64,000 bases of DNA from Alphaproteobacteria bacterium (GTDB lineage Bacteria > Pseudomonadota > Alphaproteobacteria > JAAEOK01). The notes under the pieces are model-generated. The model saw nothing but the letters and a program-made list of their open reading frames with translations, made no database searches and was not told the origin of the DNA. The translations under genes were made by a program, and so were the position numbers. Shown here in pieces: positions 27,317-37,225 of this stretch; the stretch's first letter is position 1, and each line of letters opens with the position of its first letter. The stretch lies in assembly GCA_024244705.1 (NCBI GenBank), contig JAAEOK010000112.1, positions 62,001 through 126,000 of the forward strand, written 5' to 3'.

Positions 27317-27922
27317 TCAGTGTCGTTCGACGGCGACGTTTTCGGGCGATTTGTGATTGACGCAGATGAGCGCGGTATCCGTCTGACGCAAGGGATCGCC
27401 AGTGAGGCCGCAGCGATGCGGGGCATCGGGTACGATATCGAGATCGCGTTCCAAATAACTACAGGTGCGGCACACTCCGAATTGTTTGCAGCCTTGTTTC
27501 GCATTGAGGCGGCCAAGCAACCGGTTGAGCCCGTCGACCAACGACGATTCGAGATTGTTCGGAAGATCCGCCGTCAACTCGTTGATTCTCTTAAGAGGAT
27601 CGGCCTTCAACAACTCTTCGCCAGAGTCCGTCAATTCCAAACACGTGACCCGTCGATCGGTATCGCAAGGCACCTTATGGACGTAGCCTTTGGATGCCAA
27701 GGCGATCAACGTCTGCGACGCCGTCCCCCGTGTCGTGTTCAGAAACTGGGCCAGCCCGCCCGGGGTCCGGGAAATCCGGTTGGCGCGGCTGAGAAATCGC
27801 AATGCCTCCCACTGCGCTGGATTTAGCCCGACATCGAATTCGAGCTGCCGAGTCGTACGGCTGATACGATCAATCAGCTCTGCGACGCAGCTCCCGTAAC
27901 ACTTACCCTCAGAGAAATCCAT
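27317..27922 (-). CDS. MarR-family regulator with cysteine-rich C-terminal region
   Basis: This 201-residue protein has a MarR winged helix in residues 15-140: LNPAQWEALRFLSRANR, GGLAQFLNTTRGTASQTLIA (recognition helix region) and the wing CDTDRRVTCLELTDSGEELL. After the dimer helix comes a cysteine-rich tail with Cys145, Cys151, Cys154, Cys171 and Cys187 (the first three in CKQFGVCRTC), plus Cys8 and Cys12. Such spacing suggests a metal or iron-sulfur site or a redox switch. It is divergent from the rpoH-like gene across 129 bp, which hold two copies of an 11-bp repeat. Its ligand and targets are unknown. Confidence 0.85.
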   Translation of the reverse strand: MDFSEGKCYGSCVAELIDRISRTTRQLEFDVGLNPAQWEALRFLSRANRISRTPGGLAQFLNTTRGTASQTLIALASKGYVHKVPCDTDRRVTCLELTDSGEELLKADPLKRINELTADLPNNLESSLVDGLNRLLGRLNAKQGCKQFGVCRTCSYLERDLDIVPDAPHRCGLTGDPLRQTDTALICVNHKSPENVAVERH

Positions 27923-27941
27923 GGCACGCCATTAAATATAT

Positions 27942-27952
27942 TAGCGACTCGA
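27942..27952. repeat. 11-bp direct repeat, copy 1
   Basis: TAGCGACTCGA occurs here, 20 bases upstream of the MarR-gene start codon, and again at 27989-27999. Each copy contains GACTC, a GANTC site methylated by CcrM in alphaproteobacteria. A regulator operator is the simplest reading. Confidence 0.55.
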
Positions 27953-27960
27953 TATTATTC

Positions 27961-27989
27961 TTGCGTTCCCGCGTGAGTGCCGTTATAGT
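27961..27989 (+). promoter_or_regulatory. Predicted promoter of the rpoH-like gene
   Basis: TTGCGT (27961-27966) and TATAGT (27984-27989) are separated by 17 bases. The -10 element abuts the second copy of the 11-bp repeat, so a protein bound there would block initiation. Confidence 0.55.
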
Positions 27990-27999
27990 AGCGACTCGA
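27989..27999. repeat. 11-bp direct repeat, copy 2
   Basis: This is the second TAGCGACTCGA, 47 bp (start to start) from the first and overlapping the last base of the predicted -10 box of the rpoH-like gene. Confidence 0.55.
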
Positions 28000-28051
28000 A
28001 ACTAAATCGTGCGGTCACACCAGCAGTCCGCAGATGAAATGAAGCGAATGG

Positions 28052-28939
28052 GTGAAAAAATCAATGGCTTCCAAATCGACTTCCTCCGATCGCGGCAATC
28101 AGCGTTTCATTTCCACCTTGATGAAGGCGCCGCTACTTGAGCGGGAGCACGAGTATGACCTGTCTCGGCGGTGGCGTGAGGAAGGCGATGAAAAGGCGCT
28201 GGATGAACTCGTGGTTAGCCATGGCCGTCTGGTGGTGAGGATCGCTTGGCGCTTTCGCGGCAGCGGACTTCCGATCGATGACCTGATTCAGGAAGGAAAT
28301 TCTGGTTTGCTCGATGCCGCCGACCGGTTCGACCCTGAACGCCTGGTACGTTTTTCGACCTACGCGACGTGGTGGATCGTGGCGGCAATTCAAAACTACA
28401 TTCTACGCAATTCCTCCGTTGTTCGAGTCGCGACGACGCCGACCCAGCGCCGGCTATTCTTCAATCTGCGCCGCGCGCGCGCGAAGATGCAGGCTTCTCA
28501 GGACGGGTTTACGTCGACCGATCGTGAGGCGCTCGCCGAAGAACTTGGCGTCAACGTCACCGACGTCGAGAAAATGGAGGCCCATCTATCACGGCCCGAC
28601 CAATCGCTGAACACGCCGATCGGAGAGGATGACGGCGCGACCTTGCAGGACTTTTTCACTGCCGATGGCCCGTCGCCGGAGGATATTGCTCTGGATCACG
28701 AGCAAAGCCAGGCCCAGCGCAAATGGATCGATCAGGCGCTCGACAAATTGTCGCCGCGGGAGCAGGAAATCATCCAACAGCGATTTCTCTCCGACAAGAA
28801 GGCTACCCTGGCAGAGATCGGCGAGTCTTTCGGTGTAAGCAAGGAACGGATTCGTCAGATCGAAAGCAAAGCGCTGTCAAAGATGGGAACGATTCTCACA
28901 GACATCGTACATGATCGCCGGGATATCGCCGGTCACTGA
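28052..28939 (+). CDS. rpoH: RNA polymerase sigma factor RpoH (sigma-32 type)
   Basis: This sigma-70-family factor of about 295 residues is of the heat-shock type. Region 2 reads VVSHGRLVVRIAWRFRG, then DLIQEGNSGLLDAADRFDPE and FSTYATWWIVAAIQNYIL; the RpoH box region QRRLFFNLRR is clear; region 4.2 shows LSPREQEIIQQRFLSDKKAT with the helix-turn-helix GVSKERIRQIESKAL. The frame begins with GTG 28052; ATG 28064 is an alternative, and neither has a strong ribosome site. Alphaproteobacteria often hold several RpoH paralogues; being next to a MarR regulator rather than a heat-shock operon suggests a secondary, stress-specific copy. Confidence 0.88.
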   Translation: MKKSMASKSTSSDRGNQRFISTLMKAPLLEREHEYDLSRRWREEGDEKALDELVVSHGRLVVRIAWRFRGSGLPIDDLIQEGNSGLLDAADRFDPERLVRFSTYATWWIVAAIQNYILRNSSVVRVATTPTQRRLFFNLRRARAKMQASQDGFTSTDREALAEELGVNVTDVEKMEAHLSRPDQSLNTPIGEDDGATLQDFFTADGPSPEDIALDHEQSQAQRKWIDQALDKLSPREQEIIQQRFLSDKKATLAEIGESFGVSKERIRQIESKALSKMGTILTDIVHDRRDIAGH

Positions 28940-28976
28940 CGGCGATCGGACTTGTCCGTATTTCCAGGCGCGAGAC

Positions 28977-29522
28977 CTATGCGGCGGTGCGGGAACGGCG
29001 AACCGGTGCGGCGGTGTGCGATCCGACATCGGACCAGAAATCCTCGAGACAGTGCAGCCGTGCGTTGACTTCCGTCAACTCCTGCTCGGTCATTTCTCTC
29101 GCGAGACGGACACTATGACGATCGAAGACCTCGGCCAAGCGTCGGCAAAGATCCATGCCGTCATCGGAGAGGCGCACCCGGACCGAGCGGCGATCGCGCG
29201 GTGAGCGCTGCTGGGTGACATACCCGGCCTCGATCATCTTCTTCATGTTGTATGTGACATTGGTGCCCATGTAGCAGCCGCGCTGCGTCAACTCGCCGAC
29301 CGTCAATTCGTCATCGCCAATGTTATAGAGAATTAGACATTGGACGCTGTTGATGTCGTCAACCCCGAGACGGTCGAGTTCTTCCTTCACGACATCCAGA
29401 AAATGCCGGTAGAGTCGCTCGATCAACGCAACTGTTTCCAGGTAAACCGGTCTCACTGAACGTCCTCGCTTGGATTCGGCTAGGTAGGAGACCGTGTTAG
29501 CGCGAATAGATTTAAATTTCAT
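28977..29522 (-). CDS. ldtR: LdtR-like MarR-family regulator
   Basis: This 181-residue winged-helix protein contains DDINSVQCLILYNIGDDELT, then RGCYMGTNVTYNMKKMIEAG as recognition helix and SPRDRRSVRVRLSDDGMDLC as wing. The GCY(M/L)G(T/S)NV(T/S)YN(M/V)KK segment is characteristic of the alphaproteobacterial group containing LdtR of Liberibacter, which controls L,D-transpeptidase and osmotic-stress genes. It begins right next to the mmsB stop, so it may share the valine-operon transcript. The name is by family resemblance; the target genes here are not known. Confidence 0.7.
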   Translation of the reverse strand: MKFKSIRANTVSYLAESKRGRSVRPVYLETVALIERLYRHFLDVVKEELDRLGVDDINSVQCLILYNIGDDELTVGELTQRGCYMGTNVTYNMKKMIEAGYVTQQRSPRDRRSVRVRLSDDGMDLCRRLAEVFDRHSVRLAREMTEQELTEVNARLHCLEDFWSDVGSHTAAPVRRSRTAA

Positions 29523-30419
29523 TTAATCTCCGGGATCACCCTGAAGCATCTTGAAAATGCCCGAGAAATCGGTGCCCCTTTCGCCACTGCCGGAAAACTC
29601 TTCATACAGATCGCGGGCATGACGGCCGAGCGGTGTCGCGGCTCCCTCGCTTTGCGCCGCATCCTGCGCCAACCGCAAATCCTTGAGCATCATATCGGCC
29701 GTGAATCCGGCTTCGTAATCACGATTAGCAGGCGAAGTCGGCACCGGCCCCGGGACCGGACAATAGGTCGTCAGAGACCAGCACTGGCCCGACGATGTCG
29801 AGCTGACGTCGAACAATTTCTGTCGGTCGAGGCCGAGCCGATCGGCCAGCGCGAATGCCTCGCAGACCGCGATCATCGACACGCCAAGAACCATGTTGTT
29901 GCAGATCTTTGCGGCCTGGCCATTGCCGGCGCCGCCACAATGAACCACTGTCTTGCCCATGATCTCGAAAAGTGGCCGTGCCATCTCGAAGGCCTCGTCA
30001 CTGCCGCCAACCATGAATGTCAGGGTCCCCGCAGAAGCACCGCCGACACCGCCCGAGACTGGCGCATCCAGCATTGCGAACCCAGCTTTCTCGGCATCGG
30101 CATTGGTCTCGCGCGCAGCGGCAACGTCGATTGTCGAGCAATCGATCAAAAGCGTCCCGGCTGTGGCGGCCTGCAGCACGCCGTCCGCGCCACAATAGAC
30201 GGACCGGACGTGCTTGCCGGCCGGCAACATCGTTACGACTACATCGACCTCACTCGCCGCATCGGCGATGCTGCCGGCGCCGGTGCCGCCGAGGCCGGTG
30301 AACGTCTCCACGGTGTCCGCGGCAAGATCGAACCCCTTCACGTCATGGCCCGCCGTCAACAGATTGGCGGCCATCGGCCCGCCCATATTGCCGAGGCCGA
30401 TAAAGCCGATTGTCGTCAT
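29523..30419 (-). CDS. mmsB: 3-hydroxyisobutyrate dehydrogenase
   Basis: This 298-residue NAD-dependent enzyme oxidises 3-hydroxyisobutyrate to methylmalonate semialdehyde in valine degradation. The dinucleotide-binding motif GFIGLGNMGGPMAANL opens the protein, DAPVSGGVGGASAGTL is the substrate loop and the catalytic Lys lies in GNGQAAKICNNMVLGV. The ATG at 30419 has a GAGGAGG site upstream and matches the family start. It follows the acyl-CoA dehydrogenase and hydrolase genes in pathway order. Confidence 0.95.
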   Translation of the reverse strand: MTTIGFIGLGNMGGPMAANLLTAGHDVKGFDLAADTVETFTGLGGTGAGSIADAASEVDVVVTMLPAGKHVRSVYCGADGVLQAATAGTLLIDCSTIDVAAARETNADAEKAGFAMLDAPVSGGVGGASAGTLTFMVGGSDEAFEMARPLFEIMGKTVVHCGGAGNGQAAKICNNMVLGVSMIAVCEAFALADRLGLDRQKLFDVSSTSSGQCWSLTTYCPVPGPVPTSPANRDYEAGFTADMMLKDLRLAQDAAQSEGAATPLGRHARDLYEEFSGSGERGTDFSGIFKMLQGDPGD

Positions 30420-30447
30420 TGCGTTCCTCCTCGCGCCGGCGCGGCGC

Positions 30448-31512
30448 TTAGTCAAAAGTCAAATCGTCGGCGCCAAGCGGTGCAAAATAGGCGTCAAGTT
30501 CATCGTCAGTAACATCGTCAGCGGAGGCATGCCGCCACTGCGGAGCGTTGTCCTTATCGATGATGACCGCCCGCACACCCTCGAAAAAATCGTGATCGGC
30601 CATGCACCGTTGGCTGAGGCGGTATTCCATGACCATCACGTCCTCAAATTCCATCGCCGCGCCCTCGCGAAGCTGTCGAAAGGCGACACGCAGGCTCATC
30701 GGCGATTTACGCCCCAAGACGACCAACGTTTTTGCCGCCCAATCGCCCGCGTCCGCCGCCAGTGCAGAGATAATATCGGCCACCGAACCGAGGCCGAAGA
30801 AACGATCGATATCCGCACGTTGTTCCGCCAGTGTCGAAGGTCCCGGATCCTCGGCCATGGCATCAAGAACCTCGTCGACGCCCTTGTCGTCGCCCGTCGG
30901 CCCGAGCGCGTCGATCAAGCGTTCGAGTTCGGACCATGGAATGTAGTGCGACGCGATGCCCGCGTATAAGCAATCCGCCGCGTTGAGGCGCGCGCCGGCC
31001 AGTCCGAGATACATGCCAATCGCACCGGGACATTGCGGCAGGAAATCGCCACCGCCGACATCGGGGAACAAACCAATTCCGGTTTCGGGCATGGCGAACA
31101 AGGTGCGCTCTGTCACTACTCGGTGACTGCCGTGGACCGAGACACCGACTCCGCCGCCCATCGTGATGCCGTCCATCAGAGCGATATAGGGCTTGGGAAA
31201 GCGGTATATTTGACGATTGAGGCGATACTCATCGCGATAGAAGTCGGCGCGATAGGTGCTCGTCCCATCGTTACGCGCGTCATAGAGCGCACGTACGTCT
31301 CCACCCGCGCAAAACGCCCGGTCCCCGGCCCCCAGGATCGCGACCGCGCCGATGTCCGGATCCGTGGCCCAATTCGCCAACGTGTCGGCCATGGCTTCGA
31401 TCATCGATGCGGTCAGCGCGTTCAGCGCTCGCGGGCGATTGAGGCGGATTACCCCGAGCCCGTCGTCCCGGTCGAACAAGATTTCTGGTTCATCGCCGGT
31501 CGGTTGGGCCAT
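30448..31512 (-). CDS. 3-hydroxyisobutyryl-CoA hydrolase
   Basis: This enzyme of about 354 residues has the crotonase fold with the hydrolase-type architecture. DDGLGVIRLNRPRALNALT and AFCAGGDVRALYDA form the CoA and oxyanion pocket. YIALMDGITMGGGVGVSVHG and PETGIGLFPDVGGGDFLPQC carry the hydrolase signature with the catalytic Glu. A long C-terminal helical part (residues 200-354) matches the HIBCH family rather than enoyl-CoA hydratases. I use ATG 31512, 4 bp after the acyl-CoA dehydrogenase stop. Together with its neighbours it releases free 3-hydroxyisobutyrate for MmsB. Confidence 0.92.
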   Translation of the reverse strand: MAQPTGDEPEILFDRDDGLGVIRLNRPRALNALTASMIEAMADTLANWATDPDIGAVAILGAGDRAFCAGGDVRALYDARNDGTSTYRADFYRDEYRLNRQIYRFPKPYIALMDGITMGGGVGVSVHGSHRVVTERTLFAMPETGIGLFPDVGGGDFLPQCPGAIGMYLGLAGARLNAADCLYAGIASHYIPWSELERLIDALGPTGDDKGVDEVLDAMAEDPGPSTLAEQRADIDRFFGLGSVADIISALAADAGDWAAKTLVVLGRKSPMSLRVAFRQLREGAAMEFEDVMVMEYRLSQRCMADHDFFEGVRAVIIDKDNAPQWRHASADDVTDDELDAYFAPLGADDLTFD

Positions 31513-31516
31513 CGCG

Positions 31517-32656
31517 CTATCCCTGCAAAATCTTGCGGGCAATGATCAATCGCATGATTTCGTTGGTGCCCTCGAGTATCTGGTGAACACGCGTGTCGCG
31601 TACGAAACGCTCAATCGGATATTCGCGCATATAGCCATAGCCACCGTGCAACTGGAGGGCCTCGTTGCACACTCGGAAACCGATATCGGTCGCCAACCGC
31701 TTGGCCATCGCACAATGCAAGGTGGCATTCGAATCCTTGTCGTCCAGCGACTGCGCCGCGCGATGGACCATCAAGCGCGCCGCATCGAGCTCGGTCGCCA
31801 TATCGGCGAGGCGGAATTGGAGGGCTTGGAAATCGGCGAGTTTGTGGCCGAACTGCTGCCGCTCGCCCATATGTTGGCGGGCCGCCTCCAGGCACGCCCG
31901 CGCCGCCCCTATCGAGCACGCGGCAATATTGATCCGTCCGCCGTCGAGGCCGGCCATCGCGATCTTGAAGCCGTCGCCTTCTTCGCCGACGCGATTGGTA
32001 ATCGGGACTCGGCAATCCTCCAATATCACCGCCGCGGTGGGCTGACTATTCCAGCCCATCTTCTTTTCCTGCTTTCCGAAGCTAAGGCCCGGCGTGTCCT
32101 TTTCTATAACGATCGTGGAAACGCCGCCCGGTCCATCGCCGCCGGTCCGACACATGACAACGTAGACATCGCTGGTCGAGCCGCCCGAAATAAAGGCCTT
32201 GGTCCCGTTCAACACATAATGGTTGCCGTCGCGTTCAGCCCGTGTGCGCAAGGACCCGGCATCGGAACCGGCGCCCGGTTCGGTCAAGCAATAGCTGGCA
32301 AAATGCTCCATCGAAGTAAGTTTCGGCAGCCATTGCCGGCGCTGGTCGATATTGCCGAATCCATCGATCATCCAGCACGCCATATTGTGGATCGAGATAT
32401 AGGCGGCCGTCGAAGTGCATCCGGCGGACAACTCCTCGAAGATAATCGCGGCATCTAGGCGGCCGAGCCCCGCTCCGCCGACATCATCGCCGACATAGAT
32501 GCCGCCAAAGCCGATATCGGCGGCCGCCCGCAGAGCATCGACCGGAAATACCTTCTCCTCGTCCCACGTCGCGGCATGCGGCGCCATCTCGTTTACAGCG
32601 AAATTGCGCGCCAAATCCTGGAAGGCGCGTTGCTCTTCTGATAGCGTGAAGTCCAT
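31517..32656 (-). CDS. Acyl-CoA dehydrogenase, isobutyryl-CoA dehydrogenase type
   Basis: This 379-residue flavoprotein shows the family motifs [20 protein letters not shown] and GTKAFISGG, with the C-terminal [19 protein letters not shown] and [17 protein letters not shown] holding the catalytic Glu region. The order acyl-CoA dehydrogenase, hydroxyisobutyryl-CoA hydrolase, hydroxyisobutyrate dehydrogenase points to isobutyryl-CoA as substrate. The gene for methylmalonate-semialdehyde dehydrogenase (mmsA), often part of this cluster, is not in the window. It is divergent from hemB across 136 bp. Confidence 0.9.
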   Translation of the reverse strand: MDFTLSEEQRAFQDLARNFAVNEMAPHAATWDEEKVFPVDALRAAADIGFGGIYVGDDVGGAGLGRLDAAIIFEELSAGCTSTAAYISIHNMACWMIDGFGNIDQRRQWLPKLTSMEHFASYCLTEPGAGSDAGSLRTRAERDGNHYVLNGTKAFISGGSTSDVYVVMCRTGGDGPGGVSTIVIEKDTPGLSFGKQEKKMGWNSQPTAAVILEDCRVPITNRVGEEGDGFKIAMAGLDGGRINIAACSIGAARACLEAARQHMGERQQFGHKLADFQALQFRLADMATELDAARLMVHRAAQSLDDKDSNATLHCAMAKRLATDIGFRVCNEALQLHGGYGYMREYPIERFVRDTRVHQILEGTNEIMRLIIARKILQG

Positions 32657-32666
32657 GAATTTATAG

Positions 32667-33875
<1,209 letters not shown>

Positions 33876-33912
33876 ATCACTTCGTGCCCGCCATTTTCTG
33901 TCGGCGACCAGA

Positions 33913-34221
33913 TCAGATTCCGCCGGCCACCTTTTTCGCCACCTTCGCCAACATGTCGACGGCGGTTGCGACTTTGTTGATCGTCTCGGCGAAGTCCGCC
34001 AGATCCTGCCGCGCCTTCTTCAGTTCCTCTACAGACGTTTCCAGCTCCGCAATTGCCGCCTCATATTCAACCGTGTTCGCGCCGATCTGATGGGCCGCCA
34101 ACTTTTCCGAAGCCTCCAACGCCTGGTCATAGACCACTTCGATCTGCTGACGGCGATCGGGGTCGGTTTCGGCTTGGTATTCCGCACGAAGTTGATTGAT
34201 CAATTCTCTGCGTGACGCCAT
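33913..34221 (-). CDS. Small coiled-coil protein, unknown function
   Basis: This 102-residue protein has no domain I recognise. It is rich in Ala, Glu and Lys with heptad-like spacing from residue 30 to 75 (for example AAIAELETSVEELKKARQDL), predicting a long coiled coil. It ends with an amphipathic, slightly hydrophobic helix VDMLAKVAKKVAGGI. A GGAGGG site precedes the ATG. It follows the lipoprotein gene by 15 bp on the same strand, so the two probably act together at the cell envelope. No signal peptide is seen, so it would remain cytoplasmic or bind the inner membrane. Confidence 0.7.
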   Translation of the reverse strand: MASRRELINQLRAEYQAETDPDRRQQIEVVYDQALEASEKLAAHQIGANTVEYEAAIAELETSVEELKKARQDLADFAETINKVATAVDMLAKVAKKVAGGI

Positions 34222-34236
34222 ATCGCCCTCCGCTTC

Positions 34237-35157
34237 CTAAGATCCTGCGAAGACGGCCGCCGCCGCCGCCAAATCCTCTACCCGTTTGGCGAACGCCCTT
34301 ATACTGGCGAAGGAAACGTCGCCGGTCTGTAGGGCGGTAACCATTTTGCCGTGGGCCGCGACCATATCCATCGCCGCATCGGCGATCGGCGGATACACCG
34401 TATTGGTTTCGCGGATCGTCGTGCCCGCCAGACGCAGCGCTTCCGAGCCGACGAAGCGATCACCTGGCTGGACCTTGCCCTCAAGGGCTTTGCCTGCGTT
34501 CTTCTCGAGCTGAAACGCGCGCGCATCCATATATTCGGGTACCGGGCCGTCCTTATTGAACTCGCCCGCGAATAAGTCCCCAAGCTTGGCGATCTGAGGA
34601 TCGGTGGCCGGCACGATTTGTTTCAGCGCCTCCGCCGCCTGACGATCGATCCACAAACCACCAATGCCGACAATGATCTTACCGATGGAATCGAGTTGGT
34701 CGTCGCTGAGCACCTGGTTCTCGTCGAGCGAGCGCACCGACGCGGTGAACTTGCCACCCGCCTTCTGCAATGTCGCCGCCTCGTTGGCATCGACCAGGGC
34801 GAGAAGCAGCGCGCCGTATTCCTGGATCGTCTTCGCCGCCTTGACCCGAGCCGCAACGTCCCGTTCATTGAAGGGACCATCGAAGTCGATCTTGTCCTTA
34901 TCGGGGGTAAGAGCGAGGTCGTACATATTGACTTGGGCAACTCGCGCGGGCAGCGCTTCGACGACTCCCGCCGTGACCGTCCCGAACGAATTGGAGGCAA
35001 GGCTGAATTGTCGAACGGCATCGCGCTGTTCGACGGATAGGCCACAGGCGCCCAACGCCAGCACCATGCCGGACAACGCCAACATCCGGCCGAGTTTGCA
35101 ATCGGCCGACCGCTGGCGGGCGCGGCGCCCGTACCCTTGGGTGAACGATAATGCCAT
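34237..35157 (-). CDS. Predicted lipoprotein of unknown function
   Basis: This protein of about 306 residues starts at ATG 35157 behind AAGAAAGGA. A basic N-region is followed by a hydrophobic stretch and the lipobox ALGAC (Cys about 38). The mature part is mostly helical and rich in Ala, Asp and Lys, with no known motif. An internal ATG just before LALSGMVLALGAC is an alternative start with a shorter signal. Two hundred residues of alternating charged and alanine-rich segments suggest a periplasmic helical bundle. It forms a two-gene operon with the small coiled-coil protein downstream. Confidence 0.72.
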   Translation of the reverse strand: MALSFTQGYGRRARQRSADCKLGRMLALSGMVLALGACGLSVEQRDAVRQFSLASNSFGTVTAGVVEALPARVAQVNMYDLALTPDKDKIDFDGPFNERDVAARVKAAKTIQEYGALLLALVDANEAATLQKAGGKFTASVRSLDENQVLSDDQLDSIGKIIVGIGGLWIDRQAAEALKQIVPATDPQIAKLGDLFAGEFNKDGPVPEYMDARAFQLEKNAGKALEGKVQPGDRFVGSEALRLAGTTIRETNTVYPPIADAAMDMVAAHGKMVTALQTGDVSFASIRAFAKRVEDLAAAAAVFAGS

Positions 35158-35433
35158 CAAGTTTCCTTTCTTGGGGAAACCCGACGACCCCCATGTTGAC
35201 GCTTGTTATCCTCGATGTCGAAATTCCATCCGACAACCGAAGCCTAGACAGCGCCCGAGAAAGCGTCAACGTCAAAGCGGTCCCCGTCAGGCGGTTACCC
35301 CCGCTGTACACATTTGCTTCGATTCTTGGGGGCCCAATGGTCCAACATTAGACAATGTCAGAAATGGTTACATCCCTAGACCACTAGTGCCGATCGAAAG
35401 GCCGAACAGTTGTGGCATGGAAGGCAGTCGAGA

Positions 35434-36291
35434 ATGACCGATACGCTCATCATTTCCGCCGCGGATTCTGGATATTTCGCATTGTTGAAGGGCCTTATTC
35501 TATCGATCCGGGAAAAGAACGAAGGGCGAACTACACCGATCAAGATTATGAACCTTGGACTAACTCCCGACCAGGTTGACTGGCTCGCGGGGCAAAACGC
35601 CGGTGTCGTGGAAACCGATTGGGCGATCGATTTCCCGGGACGCGATGAATGTCCCAACACTTTCAAAGCGCAGGTCAACCGTCCGTTCTTGCCCCAACTG
35701 TTCCCCGAGCATGAGTCTCTAATTTGGCTGGACGCCGATATCTGGGTTCAAACATGGGATGCGATCAAATGGTTTACGATGGCCGCCAAGCAAGACTTCT
35801 TGGCTGTCGTACCGGAGATCGATCGGTCGTACAGATACACTTTCCACAAGCCCAACGAATCTGGCTTCATACCAAGTCTTTATGCGGGCGTGTTTGGTGA
35901 AGAAGAACGTCAGACCGGCCTTCTTCCGACGCTCAATGTCGGCGCATTCTCGATGTCGGCCGCCAGCGACTTTTGGCCACTATGGCAGCAAACCCTTGAT
36001 CGCGTCTTATCAAAATCGACCACTTTCCTCGCCGAACAAGCGGCATTCAATTTCGCCGTCTACAAATACCGCCCCACCCGCTATCAATTTCTCCCTACCA
36101 TCTATAATTGGATGTGCAATCAATCGACGCCGCGATTTCGCAAAGAAATGTTTGTCGAGCCATCGCCGCCGTTTCAGCCGATATCGATGATGCACCTATC
36201 CTTCAAAGCCAAGCTTGACGAAACAATTGAAGTTCAATGCGATGACGGACCTCGAAAAATGTCGCTCCGATACAGGCAGGGTCAATACTGA
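35434..36291 (+). CDS. Putative glycosyltransferase (GT8-like, DxD motif)
   Basis: This 285-residue protein has a GT-A-like start (TLIISAADSGYFALLKGLIL) and the metal-binding DxD in LIWLDADIWVQ at about residue 100. A C-terminal helical part carries conserved Trp and Cys (YNWMCNQSTP). There is no membrane segment. It resembles glycosyltransferases that add sugars to lipopolysaccharide or protein, but I cannot name a subfamily. It is an orphan with no other polysaccharide gene near, and base composition is visibly lower in GC than its neighbours, which suggests transfer. ATG 35434 is preferred over an upstream TTG. Confidence 0.68.
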   Translation: MTDTLIISAADSGYFALLKGLILSIREKNEGRTTPIKIMNLGLTPDQVDWLAGQNAGVVETDWAIDFPGRDECPNTFKAQVNRPFLPQLFPEHESLIWLDADIWVQTWDAIKWFTMAAKQDFLAVVPEIDRSYRYTFHKPNESGFIPSLYAGVFGEEERQTGLLPTLNVGAFSMSAASDFWPLWQQTLDRVLSKSTTFLAEQAAFNFAVYKYRPTRYQFLPTIYNWMCNQSTPRFRKEMFVEPSPPFQPISMMHLSFKAKLDETIEVQCDDGPRKMSLRYRQGQY

Positions 36292-36369
36292 TGACATGCG
36301 TCGCCTGGCAGGCCAATAGAGCTCTGCCTGAGTTAAATAGTCATTCTTCACGGACGAGTACGGCGTCGG

Positions 36370-37221
36370 TCAGTCGCCCGAAGATGCCGCCTCTTCGGCG
36401 ACCTCACGGTGATATTTGCGCCGAATATCGGCGAGATCGACCGTCGGCGACGGCAACTCCATCCCAATCCCTTCGAGTGTGTCGCAAATGATCCGGGCGA
36501 CGGCGAGATTGCGAAACCATTTCCGATTCGCCGGGATCACGAACCAGGGTGCATGAGTGGTCGAGCATTTCGACAGCGCGTCCTCGAACGCGGCCCTGTA
36601 GTCGTCCCAGTAGTCCCGCTCGGTGTAGTCGGATTCGCTGATCTTCCAGTTTTTCGATTTGTCGTCGAGCCGGTTTTTGAATCGATCGAGCTGTTCTTCC
36701 TTGCTGATGTGAAGGAAGAACTTGAGGACATGGGTGCCATTGTTCGCCAGCAACCGCTCGAATTCGTTGATCGTCCGGTAGCGCTTCGACCAGGTCTCCT
36801 TTGGCACGAGGTCATGAACTCGCGCGACAAGGACATCTTCGTAGTGGGAGCGATTAAAAACCGCAATATGTCCCTTTTCCGGCACGTGGGGATGAATGCG
36901 CCAAAGAAAATCGTGTTCACGTTCTGCGGCGGATGGCTGCTTGAAACCGGTGACCGTGCATCCCTGCGGATTCATGCCGCTGATGACATGGTTGACCGTC
37001 CCGTCCTTGCCGCCGGCGTCGAGCGCCTGGAGAACGATGAGCACGGAACGCTTGTTCTCGGCGTAGAGCAGGAACTGCAGAGCCGCCAATCGTTGACGGT
37101 CCTTCTCTATCATGCGCTCGGCGGATTTGCGCGACACCCCCTTCTCACTGAAATCGGGGTCAATCCTGCCGAGGTTAACCTTTGTTCCCGGCGGAACGAT
37201 AAAGGTCTTCGAGTAGTTCAT
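36370..37221 (-). CDS. ppk2: Polyphosphate:nucleotide phosphotransferase PPK2
   Basis: This 283-residue enzyme transfers phosphate from polyphosphate to nucleotides. The Walker A-like LDAGGKDGT lies at about 67-75, the Walker B-like NRSHYEDVL at about 122, and the lid KISESDYTERDYWDDY follows. A single PPK2 domain of this length fits the class I/III group (ADP or AMP/ADP phosphorylation). It starts 4 bp after the stop of the proton-ATPase gene, so both are co-transcribed. That pairing suggests it regenerates ATP for the pump when polyphosphate is available. Confidence 0.92.
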   Translation of the reverse strand: MNYSKTFIVPPGTKVNLGRIDPDFSEKGVSRKSAERMIEKDRQRLAALQFLLYAENKRSVLIVLQALDAGGKDGTVNHVISGMNPQGCTVTGFKQPSAAEREHDFLWRIHPHVPEKGHIAVFNRSHYEDVLVARVHDLVPKETWSKRYRTINEFERLLANNGTHVLKFFLHISKEEQLDRFKNRLDDKSKNWKISESDYTERDYWDDYRAAFEDALSKCSTTHAPWFVIPANRKWFRNLAVARIICDTLEGIGMELPSPTVDLADIRRKYHREVAEEAASSGD

Positions 37222-37225
37222 GACT

